Shown: one piece after another, positions 1 to 6,105 of the stretch
How positions within the stretch are numbered: position 1 is the first letter of the stretch
How the letters are laid out: every line of letters starts with the position of its first letter
Origin: Bacteroidota bacterium
GTDB taxonomy: Bacteria; Bacteroidota; Bacteroidia; Chitinophagales; UBA10324
Length of the DNA: 10,937 bases
Direction of reading: 5' to 3'
Assembly (NCBI GenBank): GCA_003455275.1
Contig: DMRR01000212.1
Span: 1-10,937, forward strand
Program-made: the position numbers and the translations under genes
The notes under the pieces: model-generated
Seen by the model: the letters and a program-made list of their open reading frames with translations, nothing else
The model's database searches: none
Told to the model about the DNA's origin: nothing

Positions 1-868
1 CAATGAACCGTGCGCGCGGAATATTGTGCCACTGAATCACTGAAGTTTTACTGAACCAGTTGAGATAGTGATAGAGATAAGCAAAACCAATGAAGCCCAT
101 GATGGCAAGTGCAAGCGGGCTTGAAAACAAAAATGAATTTACTCCATCGATAAATTTCTGATAGTCTACATCCGGGTGACCGAAGTCATGCAAACTGAAT
201 ATATTCATGATATGGTAATTCAATGAAATAAATCCATCGGTGAAGGAGCCGTCATTTTTCAGATAACCATAACTGCTCTTTACATATTCAGTAGGAACAT
301 AGTGACCATATGCTACCGGAAGGTAAAAGAAACTAATTGCAACTGCCGCAAATACACCCAGTGAAAGAATTCCGGAAAAACTTTTACTCTTTAGTGCTCC
401 AACTAAAATGAAAAGCCCGGTGAAGATAAATACATGAATGAGGGTGGGCATAAATGCACCGAATACTGATTCGAAATATTGATTACCTACAAAGAGTTTA
501 CTGATCAAAGCAATTCCAATAATGGAGCCGATGCGCACCGCCACATTTTTTGAAAGAACAAAAACTAAAGAGCCAAAAAATGCAACAAAAATTATAACTG
601 TGGCAGCTCCATCGGGCAGATTGGGAACCATTTTGAAATTCGCTAATGTGATGATGACACCCGCGAGCAACAGAAATATCCAATCAAATTTTCCCTTGGT
701 GAAATAATTCCGGTCGTGCAGCCAGCTGATTTCGGTGAGGTAGTGCGCAGGTCCGAGAAAAGCATAAGCGAAAAGAAAAGTTTCAAACGGGCGGAAGAAA
801 GCGCAAACACCTGCAATCAGCATGAGCAGAATGTTGATGTAATTAACTTGTGTGACGGTTAGTTTCAT
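1..868 (-). CDS. Multi-pass membrane protein with conserved-looking histidines, C-terminus cut by window edge
   Basis: An open frame runs on the minus strand from an ATG at 868 to the window edge with no stop, giving 289 residues of an incomplete protein. It is strongly hydrophobic. I see about seven or eight likely membrane spans (roughly residues 10-24, 30-45, 62-78, 88-105, 112-127, 140-158, 166-186 and 247-268). Histidines lie close to span ends: His42 and His51 in GPAHYLTEISWLHD (39-52), His145, His189, His219, His227 and His231 (SLHDFGHP), His267 and His281 (HYLNWF...QWH). Repeated His in and beside spans recalls integral-membrane metal enzymes of the Brp/Blh carotene-dioxygenase or desaturase type, but I cannot match any family motif, so no function is assigned. 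The start is the first ATG after the repeat at 888-961 and is followed directly by a plausible first span. The hairpin repeat separates it from the PagL-like gene upstream. Confidence 0.75.
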   Translation of the reverse strand, partial: MKLTVTQVNYINILLMLIAGVCAFFRPFETFLFAYAFLGPAHYLTEISWLHDRNYFTKGKFDWIFLLLAGVIITLANFKMVPNLPDGAATVIIFVAFFGSLVFVLSKNVAVRIGSIIGIALISKLFVGNQYFESVFGAFMPTLIHVFIFTGLFILVGALKSKSFSGILSLGVFAAVAISFFYLPVAYGHYVPTEYVKSSYGYLKNDGSFTDGFISLNYHIMNIFSLHDFGHPDVDYQKFIDGVNSFLFSSPLALAIMGFIGFAYLYHYLNWFSKTSVIQWHNIPRARFI

Positions 869-887
869 GGGGAGCGAAAATAATGTT

Positions 888-961
888 GGGAGACCGAAGA
901 CCGAAGATTTGAAATTCCGCATCTCAAATCAGAATAAGAGAAGCTACTCTTCGGTCTTCCC
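888..961. repeat. Intergenic tandem plus inverted repeat (nested hairpins)
   Basis: The unit ACCGAAG occurs twice in tandem at 894-907. Its complement returns at 948-959, so GAAGACCGAAGA (896-907) can form a perfect 12-bp stem with 948-959. The outer arm starting GGGAGACCGAAGA (888-900) can pair instead with 948-961 through one bulged base. Inside the loop, GATTTGA (906-912) pairs with TCAAATC (924-930), and AAGAG (936-940) pairs with CTCTT (947-951). The element fills most of the 107-bp gap between two minus-strand genes. It could be a processing or attenuation hairpin, or a copy of a dispersed palindromic (REP-like) repeat. It has no T-run, which argues against a simple intrinsic terminator. 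Confidence 0.75.
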
Positions 962-975
962 ATTTCTAACTTAAA

Positions 976-2169
976 CTACAACTGCAAACTCAGCATCGCA
1001 GAAACATAATCGGCATTAACCAGGTGTGTGGTGAGAAAAATTCCGGCGCTCAGTTTCCTGCTTTCATTTTTTCCTGATTGAAAAATGTAATGTTGAAGTC
1101 CAAGTTTTTGATAGAAGGGATAACCACTTAGCGTAATAGTTCTGATTTGATAAAGGGCAGTGAAAGAAAATGAAATCACACCGAACTGAATTTCGTCTTC
1201 GATGTAAGGAGCAAGTGAAATTGAATTCAACTTCCTGTGATCTCCAATTTCTTGCTCGCTTAGAAAAAAATAATTGGCCATGTTGTAAACAGATTCCAAT
1301 CCAAAAGAAAATTTGTGCGGATGTTTTTTTGCATTCATTCCTAGGCTAAAATCATTCACCGCTTCCGGATACACCGGGCCATCCGGAATATAAATTTCGT
1401 TAAAACCTACGCCGGTTCTGAGTGTAAAAACCGGAAATATTTTTTTTTCGGGAAAAGTTAAAAAGGCAGGAATCGACTTTTGATTTCTGAAAAAATATTC
1501 AACACCAATATCAACGGTAGGAATATTGATTCCAAGATTGGGAAGCCGCACATCCCCGGTTGAAGAATGGGTGAAAGATGCACCGGCAACAATTAATAAA
1601 CTCTTATTGGCCTGCATCCGAAAGTGAAATGCCACTGTCGAAGCATTGTTGACTGAAGATGCAATCACATTATTTGTTGGATTGGTCAGTGCATCATAAT
1701 GTTTCGTGAGATAGGCAAGTCCAACACCGCCTTTAAACCAAAAAGAAATTTCTTCATTCCCAAAAATTTTCAATTGCATATTCGGAATGATGTAGAACTC
1801 ATTACCCAAAACTTTTTCATTTCCGAAAGAACAATATCCTACCGCAAGTCCGGCATATGGAAGTTGTTTCATGGTGCTGCGATAACGGTTGCTCATCCGC
1901 AGCCACATCAGATTCAATTCGCCTGAAAAAGAATTGTGTTCAATTGCCGGTTCGAAATGTGCAGTATGTTTCCAGATTTTACCGTATTTGAAAATTGGCT
2001 CTAAACCGAACTGTTGAGGAGGATAAATTTCGACAGACTGTGCATTGCATATGCAATGGCTTGCTGTGATTAGAAAAAAAATAATACTGCTGAATTTGAA
2101 AACAGAAAAAAATTTTCCGGGAACCATCATTAACGAATGTATAAGAAAAATTGATTTTGCATTATTCAT
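976..2169 (-). CDS. PagL-like acyloxyacyl hydrolase (lipid A 3-O-deacylase family), outer membrane
   Basis: Predicted exported beta-barrel protein of 397 residues, or 384/383 if translation begins at Met14/Met15 (2130/2127). The later starts put the hydrophobic segment (about residues 25-42) and a cleavage site near NAQ-S45 in a more usual signal-peptide position. The sequence THSSTGDVRLPNLGIN (200-215) resembles the PagL active-site strand, with His201 and Ser203 in the H-x-S spacing of the catalytic pair. The acidic third residue is not obvious: Asn215 lies at the spacing of Glu140 in Pseudomonas PagL. A second, barrel-like half (about 245-397) ends with KLGLQHYIF and THLVNADYVSAMLSLQL, the His-x(4)-AD-Y pattern I associate with the longer Bacteroidota members of this family. 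PagL proteins remove the 3-O acyl chain of lipid A in the outer membrane. Alternating polar/apolar strands and a hydrophobic C-terminal residue fit a barrel. The call rests on motif recognition, and activity is unproven. Confidence 0.68.
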   Translation of the reverse strand: MNNAKSIFLIHSLMMVPGKFFSVFKFSSIIFFLITASHCICNAQSVEIYPPQQFGLEPIFKYGKIWKHTAHFEPAIEHNSFSGELNLMWLRMSNRYRSTMKQLPYAGLAVGYCSFGNEKVLGNEFYIIPNMQLKIFGNEEISFWFKGGVGLAYLTKHYDALTNPTNNVIASSVNNASTVAFHFRMQANKSLLIVAGASFTHSSTGDVRLPNLGINIPTVDIGVEYFFRNQKSIPAFLTFPEKKIFPVFTLRTGVGFNEIYIPDGPVYPEAVNDFSLGMNAKKHPHKFSFGLESVYNMANYFFLSEQEIGDHRKLNSISLAPYIEDEIQFGVISFSFTALYQIRTITLSGYPFYQKLGLQHYIFQSGKNESRKLSAGIFLTTHLVNADYVSAMLSLQL

Positions 2170-2170
2170 T

Positions 2171-2178
2171 TACTTTTG
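2171..2178 (+). promoter_or_regulatory. Possible -7 promoter box (TACTTTTG) before the exported-protein gene
   Basis: TACTTTTG is an exact match to the Bacteroidota -7 consensus TAnnTTTG. A TTG at 2151-2153 lies 17 bases upstream, within the range reported for the -33 element. Transcription would then begin about 4-7 bases downstream, almost at the ATG at 2185, implying a leaderless or near-leaderless mRNA. A six-base match is expected by chance several times in a window this size, so this is a candidate only. Confidence 0.35.
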
Positions 2179-2184
2179 ATTGAA

Positions 2185-3654
2185 ATGAAACTTCCGTCAG
2201 CCTTTTTATTTCTTCCTCTGTTTTTTATTTTCTGCGGAAAAGTTTCGTTTGCTCAACAATACTCCCTGTCTCTTCCGGAAAAATTACAATTGGGAGTAAA
2301 CAACTATGAAGTGCTGGGCGCAAACAGCGAGGGTGTGCTGGTTCTTAGTTCGGGTAAAACAATACGGAATATTTCGCTCTATGCGACCAATATGAAGCTT
2401 CAATGGAAAAAAGGAATTAACCTGAAAGAATTTGGTATTGTGAATGTTCAGAAAATTTTTCTGATAGAAGATTCTGCACTTGTTTTTTATACAGTTCAAT
2501 CGCGAGGCGTAACAATATTGAAAGCAGTGAAGGTGAATCAGAAATTTGAAGTAATGCGCACACCCTGCATTTTAGATACTTTGGGTAACACTACACTTAT
2601 ATCGGTTCCTTCACTCAGTTATGCATCTTCTTTTGGAAAAAAAAGAATCACTGCCTATTACGAAGATTTAAATAGTACTGATAAAAGAAAAATACACTGT
2701 ATCTGCATTGATGATTTACCATCTCTTAAATGGAAAAATGAATTCCGGCCGCCGGAATTTGCAGAGCCACAGATAATTTCTGTTTTGCCTGATGATTCTT
2801 TGCGAACATGGATATTATTTGGCGAAAACCAGGTTAAGAATTTCAGAAATGATTTTCCGTTTAACAAATTCATGCTGATCACCTGCAGTGATTCTGGCAA
2901 AGCTGTTTTTCAATCCATAGTTGAAGAGTCAGGATATATTTTTTCTTCTGCTCTGATCAGGCAAGATAGAATGAATCGTCAGATTGTTGTGGCGGGCATG
3001 TTTTCAGATTCTCCGGGAAATGAATCAGATGGTGTTTTAGTTTCCCGCTTTAGTTATAACTCGGCGCTGTTGAGCAATAAGCTGTTAAAATTTTCAGATG
3101 AATTTCTATCTGACCTGTGCGGAAATATTCCGCCTAAGCGCAATGATGGATTTTATTCCTTCTCTCCTTCTCAGATGATTTTAAAGCTTGATGGAGGAAT
3201 AATTTTTTTAGCTGAGTCTTACAATGTTTCTACCGAAAGTTATAACTCAGCCGGTTTTGGAAACTACGGCGTCACTTCTTCACTGACTGTAAACTTTTAT
3301 CATTATGATGATGTGATTGTTTTGAGTACCGATGCATCTGATTCTGTTCATTGGGAAAAAGTGCTTCACAAAAAACAACAGACCGAAGGTGATGGAGGAT
3401 ATTTTTCTTCTTTCTTTTTAACCGTTGCTCCAACCCAACTCATCTTAGTTTTCAATGATTTTTCCAGCGGAATGGCGGTGCTTTCATCGTTTTCAGTAGG
3501 GGCCGATGGAGCAGTGGACCGAAACGAAATTTTTAATGCTGATAAAAAAGGATTGTTGCCGGTTCCACAAAGCTGTAAACAAGTTTCGCCCAATGAAGTT
3601 ATAATGCCCAGTATTAAGAAGGGATATTTGCAATACATCAAAATAATTTTCTGA
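2185..3654 (+). CDS. Exported protein of unknown function, 489 aa
   Basis: I do not recognise this protein. The ATG at 2185 is preferred over the TTG at 2176 because it begins directly with a signal peptide (MKLPSAFLFLPLFFIFCGKVSFAQ, residues 1-24, cleaved before or after Gln24/25). A cysteine at residue 17 lies inside the hydrophobic core, but the context is not a clear lipobox. The mature part is rich in short beta-type segments alternating with Asp/Ser/Asn-rich turns, with recurring blocks of the form 'aromatic-x-Lys ... hydrophobic strand', and has no membrane span. This would suit a beta-propeller or stacked-sheet fold, but I cannot count blades reliably. Its stop is 6 bases before the TTG start of the DUF6427-like gene, so the two are almost certainly co-transcribed. 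Its start is only 15 bases from that of the divergent PagL-like gene. Likely periplasmic or surface exposed. Confidence 0.8.
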   Translation: MKLPSAFLFLPLFFIFCGKVSFAQQYSLSLPEKLQLGVNNYEVLGANSEGVLVLSSGKTIRNISLYATNMKLQWKKGINLKEFGIVNVQKIFLIEDSALVFYTVQSRGVTILKAVKVNQKFEVMRTPCILDTLGNTTLISVPSLSYASSFGKKRITAYYEDLNSTDKRKIHCICIDDLPSLKWKNEFRPPEFAEPQIISVLPDDSLRTWILFGENQVKNFRNDFPFNKFMLITCSDSGKAVFQSIVEESGYIFSSALIRQDRMNRQIVVAGMFSDSPGNESDGVLVSRFSYNSALLSNKLLKFSDEFLSDLCGNIPPKRNDGFYSFSPSQMILKLDGGIIFLAESYNVSTESYNSAGFGNYGVTSSLTVNFYHYDDVIVLSTDASDSVHWEKVLHKKQQTEGDGGYFSSFFLTVAPTQLILVFNDFSSGMAVLSSFSVGADGAVDRNEIFNADKKGLLPVPQSCKQVSPNEVIMPSIKKGYLQYIKIIF

Positions 3655-3660
3655 TCAACC

Positions 3661-4665
3661 TTGTTGCGATTATTCCGCTCTAATCATCCGCTTGTTTCAA
3701 TTTTGATCCTGCTTATTATAAGCGGGCTTCACCTTTTCACTTTCCTGAACCCGCAACTCAACGCCGTTGAATTTGCCAATCCGCTGAGTCATGCTCTTCT
3801 GTATTTGTTATCGCTTTCTCCGCTTCCGCTTTCGGTGACTGAAAATATTTTCTCCATTCTTTTTGTATTTACCCAATCGATCTACTTCAACTATATTCTA
3901 ACAAAACATAAAATGAATGAGCGCGGACAATTTATTCCTGCATTTATTTATGCCATTCTCTGCTGCATGTTCAGCGATTTCTTATTTCTGACTCCGGCTC
4001 TTGTTGCTAATCTTTTCCTTTTGATCGAAATTGATTTTCTTTTTTCAGTTTATAAAAAAGAACGAGCGAGCAGCGAAATTTTTGATCTGGGATTTTTTAT
4101 ATCCGTGAGTTCACTGATCTATTTTCCGTCTCTTGCATTTCTTATTTTTCTATTGGCCGGCATGCTCGTGCTGCGCCCGCTCCGGCTTTCAGAATGGATG
4201 ATTCTGTTGGTAGGTGCGCTGATCCCCTATTTTCTTACTGCAGTTTATTATTTCTGGTTCGACCGCTTGACGGAATTCTCGAGTATTATCACTTTCCATA
4301 AACTCATGAATGAAGAATTCAGTTTCGTAAACAATGCACAGGTTATCTTGATCACTTTTGTTGTGGGCCTTGCCCTGATCTGGAGTTTTGTTAAGATTCA
4401 ATCCAATTATTTTAAAACTGTAGTTCAAATAAGAAATTACTTTGTAGTCATGATGCTCTTCTCCTTCCTCGGATTTCTGTCGGCATTCATGCAATCTTCT
4501 ATCCAGCCTGAACATTTTATCTGGCTGATTATTCCTGTAGCAATGGCTATCAGTTATTCAGTTCAGTTTTTAAAAAAATATTGGCTCGCAGAAATTTTAA
4601 ATTTGTCATTGCTTCTCCTGATCATTTACTTTCAATTCCAAAACCAGTTAAACTTTTTTGAATAA
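3661..4665 (+). CDS. DUF6427-like multi-pass inner-membrane protein
   Basis: Hydrophobic protein of 334 residues with about eight to ten membrane spans along its whole length. The opening LLRLFRSNHPL, the N-terminal half with conserved-looking Asn/Phe/Tyr positions, and the order of spans resemble the DUF6427 family of Bacteroidota. Flavobacterial members of that family have sometimes been mislabelled beta-carotene 15,15'-monooxygenase. The role of the family is unknown to me. Between the upstream stop (3652-3654) and the hydrophobic N-terminus there is no ATG in frame. The first ATG (3913) would delete the first spans, so translation must start at TTG 3661 or TTG 3664. The 6-base gap from the exported-protein gene and 28 bases to the next gene suggest one operon with both neighbours. 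Confidence 0.7.
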   Translation: MLRLFRSNHPLVSILILLIISGLHLFTFLNPQLNAVEFANPLSHALLYLLSLSPLPLSVTENIFSILFVFTQSIYFNYILTKHKMNERGQFIPAFIYAILCCMFSDFLFLTPALVANLFLLIEIDFLFSVYKKERASSEIFDLGFFISVSSLIYFPSLAFLIFLLAGMLVLRPLRLSEWMILLVGALIPYFLTAVYYFWFDRLTEFSSIITFHKLMNEEFSFVNNAQVILITFVVGLALIWSFVKIQSNYFKTVVQIRNYFVVMMLFSFLGFLSAFMQSSIQPEHFIWLIIPVAMAISYSVQFLKKYWLAEILNLSLLLLIIYFQFQNQLNFFE

Positions 4666-4693
4666 TAATTTTCCATTCTAAAAATTTTTTCCA

Positions 4694-5152
4694 ATGAAAC
4701 CTTTTCTTCTTGCAGCTATCCTTTCAATTTTCACCTTTCACTTTTCACATTCTCAAACACTTAATCCCACACATTGGAGCTACACTACTACTGATTTAGG
4801 GAACGGCGAATTCGAAATTGATATCACTTGTATGCTCGATCCGGGATGGCATATTTTCTCAAAAGATTATGCTGGTATTTCGGTGCCGGCATCTCTCTCT
4901 TTGGAAAAGAACGACAGCTATGAACCTGTTGGTGATATGACCGAAGTTGGAGAAAAAATTACGAAGGAAATTATGATTGGTGATGAAAAAGAAACTTCAG
5001 TTTATTATGAAGGTAAAGTTGTGTTTGTTCAAAAAATAAAATTGCTTAAAAAAGAAGCGACAATCAAAGGAGGTATTGAATACATGACTTGCAAAGAAGT
5101 ATGTGTGGCACCTGAAACTTTCGCATTTTCAATTGACCTTATCGCCAAATAG
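4694..5152 (+). CDS. Stand-alone periplasmic DsbD-alpha (nDsbD-like) domain protein
   Basis: Exported 152-residue protein made of one domain. Residues 1-21 form a signal peptide (hydrophobic core, then SHSQ). The rest matches the N-terminal immunoglobulin-like domain of DsbD: HWSYTTTDLG near the start, the turn DPGWHIFSKD (49-58), and the strand pair ending GIEYMTCKEVCVAPE (127-141) with Cys133 and Cys137. In DsbD this domain takes electrons from the membrane domain and passes them to periplasmic disulfide proteins. The Cys spacing here is CxxxC, one residue shorter than CxxxxC in the paralogous domain of the DsbD gene at 6106. A third Cys (46) lies in the domain. It has no membrane or thioredoxin domain of its own, so it probably works with that nearby DsbD, as an inference. 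It follows the DUF6427-like gene by 28 bases, likely in the same operon. Confidence 0.82.
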   Translation: MKPFLLAAILSIFTFHFSHSQTLNPTHWSYTTTDLGNGEFEIDITCMLDPGWHIFSKDYAGISVPASLSLEKNDSYEPVGDMTEVGEKITKEIMIGDEKETSVYYEGKVVFVQKIKLLKKEATIKGGIEYMTCKEVCVAPETFAFSIDLIAK

Positions 5153-5203
5153 CCGGCACCTGCAATTGTACCAGTATGGCTCATGACAATTTCGATTTGT
5201 ATC

Positions 5204-5211
5204 TAAATTTG
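5204..5211 (+). promoter_or_regulatory. Possible purQ promoter -7 box (TAAATTTG)
   Basis: TAAATTTG exactly matches TAnnTTTG in the 105-bp gap before purQ. It predicts transcription from about 5216 and a 5' leader near 42 bases, a normal length. No TTG lies at the expected -33 distance (17-23 bases upstream), so support is from one element only. An independent promoter makes sense because purQ has no functional tie to the gene before it. Confidence 0.42.
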
Positions 5212-5257
5212 CAGCTTCATTATTCAATCTTATCAACCAATTAATTTTTCTCAATAA

Positions 5258-5992
5258 ATGAAATTTGGTGTTGTCATTTTTCCCGGATCCAACTGCGACC
5301 GCGATGTGATTCATGTGCTCGAAAATGTTTTGCAACAAGAAGTAAAAATCCTGTGGCACAAAGACAAATCACTTGATGCATTTGATACAAATGATTGCAT
5401 CCTACTTCCCGGAGGATTTTCTTACGGAGATTATTTGCGCAGCGGAGCTATTGCCCGGTTCTCTCCTATCATGGAATCAGTAATTTCATTCGCGAACAGC
5501 GGCGGATATGTGTGGGGAATTTGCAATGGCTTTCAGATTTTGTGTGAAGCCGGATTACTGCCCGGCGTACTGATGCGCAACACGAATAGAAATTTTGTTT
5601 GTAAAAATCTTTTTATAAAACCGGAGCACAACGACACGGCGATTACTGCCAACCTCGATGTGAATCGCGCGTATAAAATTCCTATTGCTCATGCTGAAGG
5701 AAATTTTTATGCAGATGAAAAAACGATGAAGCGCATTGAAGAAAACGGACAAATTCTTTTTCGCTACTGCGATGAAAATGGAAATGTGAATGATGCCGCA
5801 AACCCGAATGGCTCACTGCTGAACATTGCCGGAATTACCAATGAAACAAAAAATGTTTTCGGAATGATGCCGCATCCTGAACGCTGCACTGAAGATGCTC
5901 TTGGAAATACAGATGGCATTGAACTCTTCCGCTCTCTTATTGCTTATGCTGCGAAAATGGAAGTGGATGTGATGGATGATTTGCTGCGTTAA
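5258..5992 (+). CDS. purQ: Phosphoribosylformylglycinamidine synthase, glutaminase subunit PurQ
   Basis: Class I glutamine amidotransferase of 244 residues, slightly longer than the usual 220-235 of stand-alone PurQ. It hydrolyses glutamine and delivers ammonia to PurL, which converts FGAR to FGAM in the fourth step of cytoplasmic purine synthesis. All catalytic parts are visible: the N-terminal GVVIFPGSNCDRD (4-16), the oxyanion loop LPGGFSYGDYLRSGAIA (50-66), the nucleophile Cys89 in GICNGFQIL (87-95), AHAEGNF (144-150), and His206/Glu208 in MMPHPER. The ATG at 5258 is the natural start because the family motif begins immediately. A separate PurQ implies a small-type PurL (with PurS) elsewhere. 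No other purine gene is in the window, and purQ lies between two DsbD-related genes. It is probably transcribed from its own promoter, and dsbD follows after 113 bases. Confidence 0.95.
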   Translation: MKFGVVIFPGSNCDRDVIHVLENVLQQEVKILWHKDKSLDAFDTNDCILLPGGFSYGDYLRSGAIARFSPIMESVISFANSGGYVWGICNGFQILCEAGLLPGVLMRNTNRNFVCKNLFIKPEHNDTAITANLDVNRAYKIPIAHAEGNFYADEKTMKRIEENGQILFRYCDENGNVNDAANPNGSLLNIAGITNETKNVFGMMPHPERCTEDALGNTDGIELFRSLIAYAAKMEVDVMDDLLR

Positions 5993-6075
5993 CTTCGCGA
6001 TGGATGATGCGTGAAGGATGACCGATGAAAAGTATAAATGATAAATTGGAAAGTATAAACTCCATGAACTCCGTG
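5971..6075 (+). repeat. Short direct repeats at the purQ end and dsbD leader
   Basis: Three pairs of short direct repeats cluster here. GATGGATGAT occurs at 5971-5980 (inside the end of purQ) and 5999-6008. AAAGTATAAA occurs at 6029-6038 and 6050-6059. AACTCCATG/AACTCCGTG lie in tandem at 6058-6075. The stretch has the look of slipped or decayed non-coding sequence, and it carries the 27-codon in-frame extension upstream of the preferred dsbD start. Confidence 0.55.
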
Positions 6076-6105
6076 CGAAATAATTTTAACTCTGAATTTT
6101 TCTCA

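Noticed and set aside
498..707. Open frames at 498-683 (minus) and 522-707 (plus) as genes
   Set aside because: Both lie inside the edge-truncated membrane protein, whose frame is open for 289 residues with coherent spans; they are out-of-frame shadows.
5153..5257. Terminator after the solo DsbD-alpha gene
   Set aside because: Only the six-base GCCGGC palindrome is present just after the stop, with no adequate stem or T-run.
6025..6105. DsbD start at ATG 6025
   Set aside because: It would put 27 polar, repeat-derived residues before a complete signal peptide; the ATG at 6106 starts the signal peptide directly.
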